DNA from: Helicobacter brantae
Lineage (GTDB): Bacteria; Campylobacterota; Campylobacteria; Campylobacterales; Helicobacteraceae
Direction: 5' to 3'
NCBI RefSeq assembly: GCF_003364205.1
Contig: NZ_NXLV01000003.1
Coordinates: 62,001-126,000, forward strand
Length of the DNA: 64,000 nucleotides
In this document: positions 7,259 through 16,882 of the stretch, in pieces
How the letters are laid out: every line of letters starts with the position of its first letter
Position numbering within the stretch: the stretch's first letter is position 1
Position numbers and translations under genes: made by a program
Notes under the pieces: generated by a model
What the model was told of the DNA's origin: nothing
Databases searched by the model: none
The model's input: only the letters and a program-made list of their open reading frames with translations

Positions 7259-9382
7259 TTGAATCTAGTGCAAACTCTTCAAGGGTGCAGAAGCGTTGAA
7301 GAGTCTTGCTCTCTTTTGGCTTCATTCACCACTCTCACTCCCAAGATAAAAAAAGCCATTGATTTTGCCACAGAGGCTCATAAGGGGCAATATCGCAAAA
7401 GTGGAGAGCCTTATATTATCCACCCTATTTGTGTCGCAAGTATTGTGGCTTTTTATGGGGGAGATGAGGCGATGATTTGCTCCTCTTTGCTTCATGATGT
7501 GGTAGAAGATACACATTTTTCTCTCCAAGAAGTAGAAGTGGAGTTTGGCTATGAGGTGGCTCAAATTGTCGATGCACTCACTAAAATCGTTTCTCTTAGA
7601 GATGAGAATATTCCTCAAGGCATTCCCAATACCAAAATGCTCTCCTCAGCCCTTTCATTTCGCAAAGTGCTTTTGGCCTCTATCAAAGACATAAGGGCGA
7701 TTTTTATTAAGATTTGTGATCGATTGCACAATATGCTGACTTTGGAGTCTTTGAGTGAAGAGAAGCAAAGAAAGATTTCAGAAGAGACTTTGGTTGTCTA
7801 TGCTCCTATTGCTTATCGATTAGGAATCTCAAGTATCAAAAATGAGCTAGAAGATAGGAGTTTTTACTTTCTTTTCAAAGAGGAATACAAAAAGATTGAA
7901 TCTTTTTTGGGTGAAAATCGCTTGATTTTGGAGGGTAAGCTAGAAGAGTTTGTGGCAAAACTTGAAAAGCTTTTATTTCAAGAGGGGTTTAAAGAGGGAG
8001 ATTTTGAGATTCAGCGAAGGCTAAAACGCCCTTATTCAATCTATCTAAAAATGCAACGCAAAGGCGTGGGGGTGGAAGAGATTTTGGATCTTTTGGCTGT
8101 GAGGGTGATTGTAAAAAATGAGATAGATTGCTACAAAGTGCTAGGAATCGTGCATCTCCACCTCAAACCCATTGTGGCAAGATTCAAAGACTATATCGCA
8201 ATCCCCAAAGAAAATGGCTATCAAACCATTCATACTACGCTTTTTGATGAAAATAGTATTTTTGAAGTGCAGATTCGCACATTTGATATGCAAAAGAGTG
8301 CAGAATATGGACTTGCAGCTCATTGGAAATACAAAATGGGCAATCAAATCTCTCTTGATTGGTTAAGCAATATTGATTACAAAGATCAAAATATTGCTGA
8401 ATTTTATGAGCTAGTTAAAAGTGATTTATACAAAGAAGATATCGCAGTTTTCTCTCCTAGAGGCGATGTATTTTCTCTCCCCTCAGGTGCTGTGGCATTG
8501 GACTTTGCTTATGCTGTGCATACTGAACTGGGTGAAAAAGCTGTGGGGGCATATGTCAATAATCAAAAAGTAAGTTTGCTAGAGAGATTAAAAAGTGGGG
8601 ATATTGTGCGAATCATCACAGGAGAAGAGAGAGGGTTAAGGTGCTCTTGGATTGATTTGGTTAAAACTTCCAAAGCCAAAAGCAATCTTAAAAACAACTG
8701 CCAAAACAAGCTTAGAGAAATCAACAACAAAATTACTTTGCAAATCCTCAAAACACTATTTAATTTCAATAAAAGTGCTGAGCAAATCTCCCAAACAATC
8801 GAGTATCTAGGACTAAAAACCTCTTTGAGCTGTGAGGGAATCAAAGAGCTTTCTAAAAACCTAGTTGAGTTTTTCAAAAAAGAAGGCTCACTTTTCTCAA
8901 GACTAAGATATCTGAATTGGGAGATTAAAAAATATGAGATAGAAAATCTCAAAATCCTAAGCCACAAACATATCGATGGGATTTTGTATGATTATTGCTG
9001 TTATCCCAAGCAAGGCGATGAGTTAATGGGGATTTTGGAGAATGAAAAAGTCATTATTCATCATCGCTTATGCGAAAAAGCCAAAATAGAAGAAAAAACA
9101 AAAATGGTATATGTGGATTGGGTGGGGAAAATTTCTGAGAAATACAAAGTGATTGTTTTGCTTGAAGATACCAAAGGCTCTTTGGCAAAATTCTTGCTTG
9201 ATTTAGCCAAGCTTGATTGTAATCTTGTAGGGATTTCTTATAAGGGATACAAAGATCAGTTTTTGACGCACTTTGAAATCATCTTGGAGTGTGGAGGAAA
9301 AAATATCAAAGAGCTAAAAAATACCTTGATAAACAAGTATAAAATTGTAGAATTTCAGAATATAAAAGATGCGTATCATTAA
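7259..9382 (+). CDS. spoT: Bifunctional (p)ppGpp synthetase/hydrolase
   Basis: A 707-residue Rel/Spo homologue. The HD hydrolase domain shows H55 and H79-D80 in LLHDVVEDT. The synthetase domain (about 230-350) includes RLKRPYSIYLKMQRKG and GYQTIHTT. A TGS domain follows near 400 (VFSPRGDVFSLPSGAVALDF), and a C-terminal ACT-like region closes the protein. Epsilonproteobacteria usually rely on one such enzyme for both making and degrading the alarmone. The start is TTG at 7259, just after the rpoZ stop, preceded by AGAGGA. It lies between rpoZ and tyrS. Confidence 0.96.
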   Translation: MNLVQTLQGCRSVEESCSLLASFTTLTPKIKKAIDFATEAHKGQYRKSGEPYIIHPICVASIVAFYGGDEAMICSSLLHDVVEDTHFSLQEVEVEFGYEVAQIVDALTKIVSLRDENIPQGIPNTKMLSSALSFRKVLLASIKDIRAIFIKICDRLHNMLTLESLSEEKQRKISEETLVVYAPIAYRLGISSIKNELEDRSFYFLFKEEYKKIESFLGENRLILEGKLEEFVAKLEKLLFQEGFKEGDFEIQRRLKRPYSIYLKMQRKGVGVEEILDLLAVRVIVKNEIDCYKVLGIVHLHLKPIVARFKDYIAIPKENGYQTIHTTLFDENSIFEVQIRTFDMQKSAEYGLAAHWKYKMGNQISLDWLSNIDYKDQNIAEFYELVKSDLYKEDIAVFSPRGDVFSLPSGAVALDFAYAVHTELGEKAVGAYVNNQKVSLLERLKSGDIVRIITGEERGLRCSWIDLVKTSKAKSNLKNNCQNKLREINNKITLQILKTLFNFNKSAEQISQTIEYLGLKTSLSCEGIKELSKNLVEFFKKEGSLFSRLRYLNWEIKKYEIENLKILSHKHIDGILYDYCCYPKQGDELMGILENEKVIIHHRLCEKAKIEEKTKMVYVDWVGKISEKYKVIVLLEDTKGSLAKFLLDLAKLDCNLVGISYKGYKDQFLTHFEIILECGGKNIKELKNTLINKYKIVEFQNIKDAYH

Positions 9383-9397
9383 GGTTTAGGAGAAAGT

Positions 9398-10606
9398 ATG
9401 CAAGAGAGGATTAAAGAAGCACTATCTGAGATTATGCGAGGGAGTGCTGAGATTATTGGCATAGAGAGGATTGAGGAGCTAGTCAAGAGGTTTTTTGAGA
9501 GTGGAGAGAGGTATATCCTCAAAGCTGGATTTGATCCCACAGCACCGGATTTGCACTTGGGGCACACCGTGGTGCTTCAAAAACTTGCAACTTTTCAAAA
9601 ATATGGAGCATTTGTAAAATTTCTCATCGGAGATTTCACAGCTTGTATTGGCGATCCCACAGGCAAAAGTGAGACAAGAAAACCCCTCACCCAAGAGCAA
9701 GTCCAACAAAATGCCCTCACCTATCAAGAGCAGGTTTTTAAAATCCTAGACCCCTCTTTGTGTGAAGTGGTGTTTAACTCCACTTGGCTTACTCCTTTGG
9801 GAAGTGTAGGAATGATAGAGCTTACAGGGAAGTTTTCAGTAGCTAGAATGCTAGAGAGAGATGATTTTACTAAGCGATTTAAAAGCAATCAACCTATCTC
9901 TATTGTGGAGTTTATCTATCCTTTGCTTCAAGGCTATGATTCAGTCGCACTCAAAAGCGATATTGAGCTAGGGGGGAATGATCAGAAGTTTAATTTGCTT
10001 ATGGGAAGGACATTGCAGAGGGCTTATGAGATAGGAAAAGAGCAATCTGTGATGATGATGCCACTTCTAGAGGGGCTTGATGGGGTGCAAAAAATGAGCA
10101 AAAGTCTAGGTAATTATGTGGGAATCACAGAAGAGGCTAAGCAAATGTATGCTAAGATTTTAAGCATTTCTGATGATTTGATGTGGAAATATTATGAGCT
10201 TTTGAGTTCAAAAAGTTTGACAGAAATTGAGGAAATTAAACAAAATGTGCTAAAAGGCACTTTACACCCCAAAGTTGCCAAAGAAAATTTGGCTTTGGAG
10301 ATTGTGGAGCGTTATCACGACACAAAAGAGGCTTTTGGGGCAAAAGAGGCTTTTGATCGTGTGTTTAGCAAAAATGAGATTCCTCAAGAGATGGAGAGTT
10401 TCACTTTTGGCTCAGGAGAGTGGGTTTGCTCTATTGCTAAGGAGAGTGGGTTGGTTGATTCCACCTCTCAAGCTCGGCGTGAGATTAAAGCAGGGGCTTT
10501 CAAAATCAACCAAGAAAAAGTTAGCGATGAAAATCTAAAGCTCCAAAGTGGAGAATATGTTTTTCAAATCGGAAAAAGAAAATTTGCAAAAATTATTATA
10601 AGGTGA
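9398..10606 (+). CDS. tyrS: Tyrosyl-tRNA synthetase
   Basis: A class I synthetase of 402 residues that charges tRNA-Tyr. The HIGH box is [10 protein letters not shown] at about residues 51-60 and the KMSKS box is [11 protein letters not shown] near residue 230. The C-terminal 65 residues form an S4-like RNA-binding domain ([20 protein letters not shown]). The ATG is preceded by TAGGAGAAAG. It follows spoT by 15 bases and precedes the nitronate monooxygenase gene almost without a gap. Confidence 0.97.
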   Translation: MQERIKEALSEIMRGSAEIIGIERIEELVKRFFESGERYILKAGFDPTAPDLHLGHTVVLQKLATFQKYGAFVKFLIGDFTACIGDPTGKSETRKPLTQEQVQQNALTYQEQVFKILDPSLCEVVFNSTWLTPLGSVGMIELTGKFSVARMLERDDFTKRFKSNQPISIVEFIYPLLQGYDSVALKSDIELGGNDQKFNLLMGRTLQRAYEIGKEQSVMMMPLLEGLDGVQKMSKSLGNYVGITEEAKQMYAKILSISDDLMWKYYELLSSKSLTEIEEIKQNVLKGTLHPKVAKENLALEIVERYHDTKEAFGAKEAFDRVFSKNEIPQEMESFTFGSGEWVCSIAKESGLVDSTSQARREIKAGAFKINQEKVSDENLKLQSGEYVFQIGKRKFAKIIIR

Positions 10607-10610
10607 AATG

Positions 10611-11696
10611 ATGATTGAACTCAAATCATTGAAAATTGGAAAACATACCATTAAATACCCTATTTTTCAAGGAGGAATGGGTGTGGGGATTAGTTGGGAT
10701 AATCTAGCGGGGAATGTAAGCAAAGAGGGGGGATTGGGGATTATTAGCTGTGTGGGGACAGGGTATTATAAAAAAATGCAATTTGTGGAGAAAATTGTCA
10801 ATTCCAAACCCTTTGAGGCTATCAATTTCTATTCCAAAAAAGCACTTGAAGAGATTTTTAAAAATGCAAGAAAAATCTGTGGAGATAGCCCATTGGGAGC
10901 AAATATTATGTATGCAATCAATGAATATGGGCGAGTGGTAAGAGATGCGTGTGAAGCAGGAGCAAATCTCATCGTTACAGGTGCAGGGCTTCCTACAAAT
11001 ATGCCTGAATTTACCAAAAACTTTCCTGATGTTGCCCTTGTTCCTATTGTCTCTTCAGCTAGAGCATTAAAAATCATTTGCAAACGCTGGAGTGAGCGAT
11101 ATCAAAGAGTGCCTGATGCTGTGGTGGTGGAGGGACCACTAAGTGGAGGACATCAAGGCTTTAGCTATGAGGAGTGTTTCAAAGAAGAAAATCAGCTTGA
11201 AAATATCCTTCCTCAAGTAGTGGAAGAGGCAAGAAAATGGGGAAATATTCCCGTGATTGCTGCTGGGGGGATTTGGGATAGAGAAGATATCAATAGGATG
11301 ATTTCTCTGGGGGCAAGTGGAGTGCAGATGGCGACAAGATTTTTGGGGACTTATGAGTGTGATGCTCCTTATTATCGTGAGCTTATGCCCAAGCTTAGCA
11401 AAGAGGATATTGAGCTAGTCAAATCTCCTGTGGGCTATCCTGCAAGAGCGATTAAAACAGGAGTGCTAGAGAGAATCAAAGAGGGAACTGCTCCTAAAGT
11501 TAGGTGTATTAGTAATTGTGTTACTCCTTGTCATCGAGGGGTGGAGGCAAAGGCTGTGGGGTATTGTATCGCTGATTCTTTGAGTGCAGGATACAATGGA
11601 GATGGCGTGAATGGATTGTTTTTCACAGGAGCTAATGGTTATAGAATCAAAGAGATTATTTCGGTAAAAGCACTTTTCCAAGAGCTAGTAAAGTAG
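10611..11696 (+). CDS. Nitronate monooxygenase (2-nitropropane dioxygenase family)
   Basis: An FMN-dependent TIM-barrel enzyme of 361 residues that oxidises toxic alkyl nitronates. Recognisable parts are YPIFQGGMGVGISWD at the start, GANLIVTGAGLPTNMP, VVVEGPLSGGHQG and IPVIAAGGIWDREDI with SGVQMATRFLGT for FMN phosphate binding. Three cysteines in RCISNCVTPC near the end are noteworthy. ATG 10611 is preferred over ATG 10608 because of its spacing from AAGG at 10600-10603. It occupies the same place in the order as H. pylori HP0773. Confidence 0.9.
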   Translation: MIELKSLKIGKHTIKYPIFQGGMGVGISWDNLAGNVSKEGGLGIISCVGTGYYKKMQFVEKIVNSKPFEAINFYSKKALEEIFKNARKICGDSPLGANIMYAINEYGRVVRDACEAGANLIVTGAGLPTNMPEFTKNFPDVALVPIVSSARALKIICKRWSERYQRVPDAVVVEGPLSGGHQGFSYEECFKEENQLENILPQVVEEARKWGNIPVIAAGGIWDREDINRMISLGASGVQMATRFLGTYECDAPYYRELMPKLSKEDIELVKSPVGYPARAIKTGVLERIKEGTAPKVRCISNCVTPCHRGVEAKAVGYCIADSLSAGYNGDGVNGLFFTGANGYRIKEIISVKALFQELVK

Positions 11697-11700
11697 GCTT

Positions 11701-12825
11701 ATGGCAAGGCTTCTTGCATTTTTTTTCGCCCTTACCTGTTGGCTTTACCCAGCAGGTAACCCCAAAGATTTATATATCACTCAAGTTGTGCCTTATGGCA
11801 AAAGCAATATCAAAATAACTTTCAACAAAAAAATCACCCTTGCAGACATCAAACAAAAGACTTTCTCCCCTACAAAAGAAGTGCTAGATATCCAAGCCAT
11901 TCTCTCAACCAAGAGAAGAACCTATCATTTCCCTGACAAAAGCAAAGCACAAATCGCTCAATACAAGCCCAAAATCACAAGAATCGTCCTCACTTCTCCC
12001 AAAAAGCTTAGCTATGGAGTGCGTATTGTAGAGAAAAATCTCTATATTGAGATTGATCCCAAAGATAAAGAGGAGGGAGATAAAATCCTCAAAGATCTCC
12101 CACTTTCTAAAAAATCTCCAAGCAAAGCACCCCAAACCCCTTCTTCAAAGAAGCGAATCGTTATTGATGCAGGGCATGGGGGGAAGGATTGTGGAGCCAT
12201 AGGGGTGGTAAAGGTGTGTGAGAAAGTCATCACACTTGATGTGGCAAAACTTTTGGAAAATGAGCTTAAAAAGAGGGGATATATTGTCTATATGACAAGA
12301 AGCAAAGATACCTATCTAGGGCTTAGAGAGAGGACACAATATGCCAATGCCAAAAATGCAGATTTGTTTATCTCAATCCACGCCAATTCTGTGCCTAAAC
12401 GCTCTTCAAAAAATGCCAATGGGATAGAAACTTATTTTCTCTCTACTGCTAGAAGTGAGAGGGCTAAGAATGTGGCTGAGAAAGAAAACAAAGATGATAT
12501 TGATGCGATGAATTACTTCTCTAAACTCTCTTATCTCAACTCTATGAATACTCATCGCCTCATTGCTTCCAATAAACTCGCTATTGATATCCAAAGTGGA
12601 ATACTAAGAGAGCTTAAAGCCAAATATCCAAATCTGATTGATGGGGGTGTGAGAGAGGGACCTTTTTGGGTGCTTGCAGGGGCTTTGATGCCCTCAGTGT
12701 TGATTGAGATTGGCTATATCTCCCACCCCACAGAGGGCAGAAGAATCAATCATCGTGATTATCAAATCACCTTAGCCAAAGGGATTGCTGATGGGATTGA
12801 GGGATACTTTGCCAAAAACCCATAA
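11701..12825 (+). CDS. amiA: N-acetylmuramoyl-L-alanine amidase
   Basis: The signal peptide (about 1-19, ending in TCWLYPAG) is followed by an AMIN-like beta domain to about residue 120, a linker, then an Amidase_3 catalytic domain from about 155. Zinc ligands are visible in VIDAGHGGKD, in an acidic residue within KVCEKVITLD and in SIHANSV, with the second catalytic glutamate in VLIEIGYISHP. It cleaves the amide between muramic acid and L-alanine in the periplasm during cell separation. It sits four bases after the nitronate monooxygenase, as in H. pylori. Confidence 0.93.
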   Translation: MARLLAFFFALTCWLYPAGNPKDLYITQVVPYGKSNIKITFNKKITLADIKQKTFSPTKEVLDIQAILSTKRRTYHFPDKSKAQIAQYKPKITRIVLTSPKKLSYGVRIVEKNLYIEIDPKDKEEGDKILKDLPLSKKSPSKAPQTPSSKKRIVIDAGHGGKDCGAIGVVKVCEKVITLDVAKLLENELKKRGYIVYMTRSKDTYLGLRERTQYANAKNADLFISIHANSVPKRSSKNANGIETYFLSTARSERAKNVAEKENKDDIDAMNYFSKLSYLNSMNTHRLIASNKLAIDIQSGILRELKAKYPNLIDGGVREGPFWVLAGALMPSVLIEIGYISHPTEGRRINHRDYQITLAKGIADGIEGYFAKNP

Positions 12826-12834
12826 GGAGAGAAT

Positions 12835-13686
12835 ATGAAAGCTAGAGTGGATATCGTTTTTTGTTATGTGTTTTTTTTCTTGTTTGTCTTCACTTCTCTT
12901 GCCATTTTGGTTTCTAATCTCTCTTCCACTTTCTCTCAACTCTACTCCCTGCTTACTCAAGATGGGAGGATTTTTGATATTTTTCTGTATTTTTTCTATT
13001 TTTCAGGCTTTGCTATCTCTCTTTTTTCTCTTATTCTCTCAAGTTGGAATCACAAAGATGAGGCAAGATATAAGGGGGTAATGCTAATTTTGGCATTGCT
13101 TTTTATGTTTGCTTTGACTTTGGGATTATTGTATTCTACTCATCAAGTGGCATTGCTTGATTTGGTCTTTAGTGAGGGGGCAAAGGGAGGGTTTGAGAAA
13201 AATCCTTATGCGATTTTTATTTTGGGCTTTTTTTATTGTGCTTTTGTGGTTTTTCCTCTAAGCTATTGGCTTTTGGGATTGAGATTTAGAGCAAATGCAT
13301 TGGGAAAGTTTCTTGAGTACATCAAACCCTCAATCAATGTCGTGATTTACACGCTTATGGGCTTTGCCCTTCAAGGCTACTATCACAAGGCAAAGCCTAT
13401 CTATTATCTTGATTTGGCTTGTTTTTTGGTGGGATTTTTGGCTTTGCTTTGGGTGTTTTATCGTTATAGGAAACTTTTTGGGTTTTATGAGATGGTTAAT
13501 CTCTTTTTGCTGTGTTTGGCAATCGTGTTTTTTGCATTTTCTTCTAGGGTGATTGAGAGTGTGGATTTTGCAGGAAGATATTGTTTTTTTGCTTGTGCTT
13601 TTGTGGCGTGGTGTGCTGAGTGGATGATAGGATATGCAGGAGAAAGCAAGGCTTTGGGGAAAAAATCTTCCAAAAAAGCGTTATAA
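12835..13686 (+). CDS. Unknown multi-pass membrane protein
   Basis: The 283-residue protein has about eight hydrophobic helices: near 8-28, 47-67, 79-101, 125-148, 165-180, 188-208, 215-237 and 245-265. I recognise no family. It starts ten bases after amiA with AAGGAGAGA before its ATG, so it is probably co-transcribed. The C-terminus is short and basic (GKKSSKKAL). Its stop codon overlaps the -10 box of the tmRNA gene. Confidence 0.7.
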   Translation: MKARVDIVFCYVFFFLFVFTSLAILVSNLSSTFSQLYSLLTQDGRIFDIFLYFFYFSGFAISLFSLILSSWNHKDEARYKGVMLILALLFMFALTLGLLYSTHQVALLDLVFSEGAKGGFEKNPYAIFILGFFYCAFVVFPLSYWLLGLRFRANALGKFLEYIKPSINVVIYTLMGFALQGYYHKAKPIYYLDLACFLVGFLALLWVFYRYRKLFGFYEMVNLFLLCLAIVFFAFSSRVIESVDFAGRYCFFACAFVAWCAEWMIGYAGESKALGKKSSKKAL

Positions 13687-13687
13687 T
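13682..13687 (+). promoter_or_regulatory. -10 box of tmRNA gene
   Basis: TATAAT at 13682-13687 ends nine bases before the mature tmRNA 5' end and overlaps the stop codon of the preceding membrane-protein gene. No convincing -35 box is visible, which is usual for Helicobacter. Confidence 0.7.
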
Positions 13688-13696
13688 TTCAGCTTT

Positions 13697-14066
13697 GGGG
13701 CTGACTTGGCTTTCGACAGGAGCTAGATAGCTTAGACTGCATGTCGGATGGCATTCCGTAATCCTGCCAGTTTAAAATTAAACGCAAACAACAAAAATTT
13801 CGCTCCAGCTTACGCAAAAGTAGCGTAAGTCTAACCAACTCTTCGGAGCCGACTGGGTAGGCGATACTAGCTAACCCACCTAGTCGTCATCACAGCTAGT
13901 TGCTTCTATCTCTAACCTAGAGGGATAGATTAAGATTATAGGTTGCGATATAGGGTGTTTTGGGGGTTGAGCCTCTATATTTAAGTTTTTCAACCCTGTC
14001 TAAACATGTAGAGGTCTTTGTGGGTTTGGTTTTTGGACTGGGGTTCGATCCCCCACAGCTCCACCA
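13697..14066 (+). ncRNA. ssrA: tmRNA
   Basis: The 370-base RNA has tRNA-like ends: GGGGCTG at the 5' end pairs with CAGCTCC before ACCA, and the 3' part has the T arm GGGTTCGATCCCC. The tag reading frame runs from 13784 to a TAA ending at 13828 and encodes ANNKNFAPAYAKVA. This closely matches epsilonproteobacterial tags as I recall them (H. pylori VNNTDYAPAYAKAA). Pseudoknot-forming segments lie downstream of the tag. It rescues stalled ribosomes with SmpB. The last tag residues are KVA where KAA is more usual. Confidence 0.96.
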
Positions 14067-14126
14067 ATTATTCTTTTTTGTGCTATATTTCCAACCTTAC
14101 TTTATCTTACTTTTTATGGAATAAAA

Positions 14127-14984
14127 ATGAATCGCTTTGTTCTTTTGGCAGTTTTGGCTGAAGCATTTATCATTTATGCAAGTGTGCTAGTCAAAGTGGT
14201 AGATATGTCGCCAATTATCGTGGGATTTTATCGTATTGCTTTGGCAATGCCTGTGTTTTTTCTCTTGGCAAGATCTCAGATTGGTAAAGTAGCTAGGAAG
14301 GATATGTTTTTGATGCTGAGTGCAGGGGTGTTTTTTGGGCTTGATTTGGTGTTTTTCAATGTTGCAATTCACAAGACAAGTATCGCAAATGTCAATCTCT
14401 TTGCTTCTTTAGTATGCTTTATCCTTGTGCCTATTGGAGCGATTTTTTACAAAGAAAAAATCAAAGCAGATTTTGTGGTGGGATCTTTGATTGCCTTAGC
14501 AGGAGTGTTTGTGCTGATAAAGGGGAAGGGTGGAGAGAGTGTAGCTACGCCTTTTGGGGATTTTTTGGCATTTATGAGTATGGTGTGCTATGGGATTTTT
14601 CTCTCTCTTGTGTATGGACTTCGCAAAAAGTATGATACGCCAATCCTTATGGCCTTTGCCTCTATTGGTTCAATTATCACGCTTTTGTCTGTGGGGATTC
14701 CAATGGAGGGCTTCTCACTTCCTAAAGATGCTAAGACTTGGTGGATATTGCTATGGATTGTGATTTTTGGACAGCTTTTGGGACAAGGGTTTTTTGGCTA
14801 TATTATGGGAAAGGTTGATGCACAAGTTTCTTCTCTCATCTTGCTTTTTACTCCGATGATTGCAGCACTGATGGGATATGTGTTTTTGGGAGAGAAGCTA
14901 GGGGTGTTTGAGTTGGTGGGAATGATGATTATTATCTTTGGGGTGTATCTTGCTAAAATGAAGAGAAAAAAGAGCAAAGAGTAA
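14127..14984 (+). CDS. EamA/DMT-family transporter
   Basis: A full-length 285-residue permease with about ten hydrophobic helices in two EamA repeats. The first ends near LAGVFVLIKGKG and the second near MMIIIFGVYLAKMKRKK. The loop YKEKIKADF and the later LGEKLGVFELVG are the conserved glutamate-lysine segments of each repeat. The protein sits in the inner membrane; the substrate is unknown. It stands alone between tmRNA and tRNA-Ser, with 60 bases upstream. Confidence 0.9.
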   Translation: MNRFVLLAVLAEAFIIYASVLVKVVDMSPIIVGFYRIALAMPVFFLLARSQIGKVARKDMFLMLSAGVFFGLDLVFFNVAIHKTSIANVNLFASLVCFILVPIGAIFYKEKIKADFVVGSLIALAGVFVLIKGKGGESVATPFGDFLAFMSMVCYGIFLSLVYGLRKKYDTPILMAFASIGSIITLLSVGIPMEGFSLPKDAKTWWILLWIVIFGQLLGQGFFGYIMGKVDAQVSSLILLFTPMIAALMGYVFLGEKLGVFELVGMMIIIFGVYLAKMKRKKSKE

Positions 14985-15028
14985 TCTCAAAAAATTAAAA
15001 TAGAAAATAAAAAAGGGGGATAAAGTAG

Positions 15029-15119
15029 TGGCGGACAGAGAGGGATTCGAACCCTCGGTAACCTTGCGGCTACGCATCCTTAGCAGGGATGTGGTTTCAG
15101 CCAACTCACCCATCTGTCC
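15029..15119 (-). tRNA. tRNA-Ser (GCT)
   Basis: On the minus strand, GGACAGA pairs with TCTGTCC, then G and encoded CCA. The anticodon stem CATCC/GGATG holds loop CTGCTAA, anticodon GCT. The long variable arm, typical of serine tRNAs, brings it to 91 bases. Confidence 0.96.
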
Positions 15120-15236
15120 AAAGAAAAACGCAATTCTACCTTATTTTTTGATTTTTTTTCTCAAAAATTGCATTAGGGTTGATAAAACAGAGTTTATGCT
15201 ACACTCTCAAAAATATTTTTACCACAAAGGAAAGAA

Positions 15237-16163
15237 ATGAGATGTGCGTTTATTTTCCCTGGACAGGGAAGCCAAGCAAAGGGAATGGGAAAAGATTTTT
15301 ATGATAATTTTTCTATTGCAAAAGAGCTTTTTGAGTGTGCTAGTGATACTTTGGGGCTAGATATGAAACACCTTTTGTTTGAGGAAAACGATAAACTTGA
15401 TCTAACTCAATACACCCAACCTGCAATTTTTTTGGTGAGCTATATCGCTCATAGTGTGTTTCAAAATGAGCTTTCACTCTCTCCTACCCTAAGTCTAGGG
15501 CATTCTTTGGGAGAAGTGAGTGCTGTGGCTGTGGCAGGTGGGGCAAGTTTTGAAAATGCCCTTAGGCTCACTCATCAAAGAGGAGGGCTTATGGCAAAGG
15601 CGTGTGAGGGGCAAGATGCAGGAATGATGGTAATAGTAGGACTTGCTGATGGTGTGCTAGAGGAGTTTTGCTCTGCTCAGAGAGAGAGTGGAAAAAAGGT
15701 ATGGTGTGCCAACTACAATGGCGATGGGCAAGTGGTTTTGGCTGGGAAAAAGAGCGATTTAGCCTCTTTGGAAGCTCCTCTTAAAGAGCTAGGAGCAAAG
15801 AGGGCGTTACTCCTAGCAATGTCTGTGGCAAGTCATTGTCCATTGCTAGAGAGTGCGTGTGGAGAGTTTGAGGCGTTATTAGAGGAGTATTTAGAGCCAA
15901 AAATGACAAATCCAATCCTCTCTAATGCAAGTCTAGAGCTATATGAAGACAAAGCCCAAGCCAAAACTTTGCTAACCCAACAGCTTGTAATGCCCGTGCT
16001 TTATAAGCAAAGTATCCAAAAGATTTCAAGTGAGGTTGATGCTTTTATTGAGTTTGGAAATGGCTCTGTGCTAAAGGGACTGAATAAGCGATTGAGTGAT
16101 AAACCTACATATAACGTCAGTGATGTAGCTACTCTTAAAGAGAGTATTGCAAATTTGAGCTAA
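15237..16163 (+). CDS. fabD: Malonyl-CoA:ACP transacylase
   Basis: FabD loads malonyl groups onto acyl carrier protein for fatty-acid synthesis. The sequence begins MRCAFIFPGQGSQAKGMGKD and has the active-site motif GHSLGE with nucleophile S90, with a later histidine in SVASHCPLL. The length of 308 residues is normal. ATG 15237 has AAAGGAAAG upstream. It is followed nine bases later by mtnN, a pairing also found in H. pylori and Campylobacter. Confidence 0.96.
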   Translation: MRCAFIFPGQGSQAKGMGKDFYDNFSIAKELFECASDTLGLDMKHLLFEENDKLDLTQYTQPAIFLVSYIAHSVFQNELSLSPTLSLGHSLGEVSAVAVAGGASFENALRLTHQRGGLMAKACEGQDAGMMVIVGLADGVLEEFCSAQRESGKKVWCANYNGDGQVVLAGKKSDLASLEAPLKELGAKRALLLAMSVASHCPLLESACGEFEALLEEYLEPKMTNPILSNASLELYEDKAQAKTLLTQQLVMPVLYKQSIQKISSEVDAFIEFGNGSVLKGLNKRLSDKPTYNVSDVATLKESIANLS

Positions 16164-16172
16164 GGAGAGAGA

Positions 16173-16862
16173 ATGAGAATCGCGATTTTGGGAGCAATGC
16201 GTGAGGAAATCACGCCATTTTTGAAAAAATTCCCCAACTACACTCAAGAAGAAGTGGGGGGAAATACATTTTATAAAATCCCTTATGGGGATTATGAGCT
16301 AGTTTTGGCTTATAGCAAGATTGGAAAAGTGCATTCAGCACTGAGTGCAAGCACAATGATTTTGAAATTTGGTTGTGAGAAGTTGATTTTTAGTGGTGTG
16401 GCAGGGGGACTAAGCCCTAAGCTAAAGGTGGGGGATTTGATTGTGGCAAATAAGCTTTGTCAATATGATGTAGATATTACAGCTTTTGGACACCCTCTAG
16501 GATTTATCCCTGAGAGTAGTGTGTATATCGAGGCAGATTCTCATCTTATCCAAGTTGCCAAAGAGGTGGCAAAAGAGAAGGGAATCAAACTTGAGGAGGG
16601 AATTATCGCTAGTGGAGATAGCTTCATTGCAAGTAGTGAGAAAAAGCAATGGTTGATAGAAAACTTCAGTGCAGATGCAGTGGAGATGGAGGGGGCAAGT
16701 GTGGCAAATGTTTGTCATCTTCTCAAAGTGCCTTTTTGCATCTTAAGATCAATTAGTGATAGTGCCGATGGTGAGGCAGATGTGAGCTTTGATGAATTTT
16801 TGGAGCATAGTGCTCAAGTAAGTGCAGATTTTGTGGAGGCAATGCTAAATAAGGGGGTTTGA
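16173..16862 (+). CDS. mtnN: MTA/SAH/aminodeoxyfutalosine nucleosidase
   Basis: A 229-residue nucleoside hydrolase of the PNP/UDP fold. It starts MRIAILGAMREEITPF with the substrate-contacting glutamates, and carries FSGVAGGLSPKLKVGDLIVA, VEMEGASVANVC and SISDSADGEA with the catalytic aspartate. In Helicobacter this enzyme cleaves 5'-methylthioadenosine, S-adenosylhomocysteine and 6-amino-6-deoxyfutalosine, the last step serving menaquinone synthesis. The mqnA gene at 52321 supports that role here. The ATG follows AAGGAGAGAG. Confidence 0.95.
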   Translation: MRIAILGAMREEITPFLKKFPNYTQEEVGGNTFYKIPYGDYELVLAYSKIGKVHSALSASTMILKFGCEKLIFSGVAGGLSPKLKVGDLIVANKLCQYDVDITAFGHPLGFIPESSVYIEADSHLIQVAKEVAKEKGIKLEEGIIASGDSFIASSEKKQWLIENFSADAVEMEGASVANVCHLLKVPFCILRSISDSADGEADVSFDEFLEHSAQVSADFVEAMLNKGV

Positions 16863-16882
16863 TTATTTACTAGGAGGAGACT

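Noticed and set aside
14898-15113. Minus-strand frame over the end of the EamA gene and tRNA-Ser
   Set aside because: It is composed of antisense and tRNA sequence, with no independent support.
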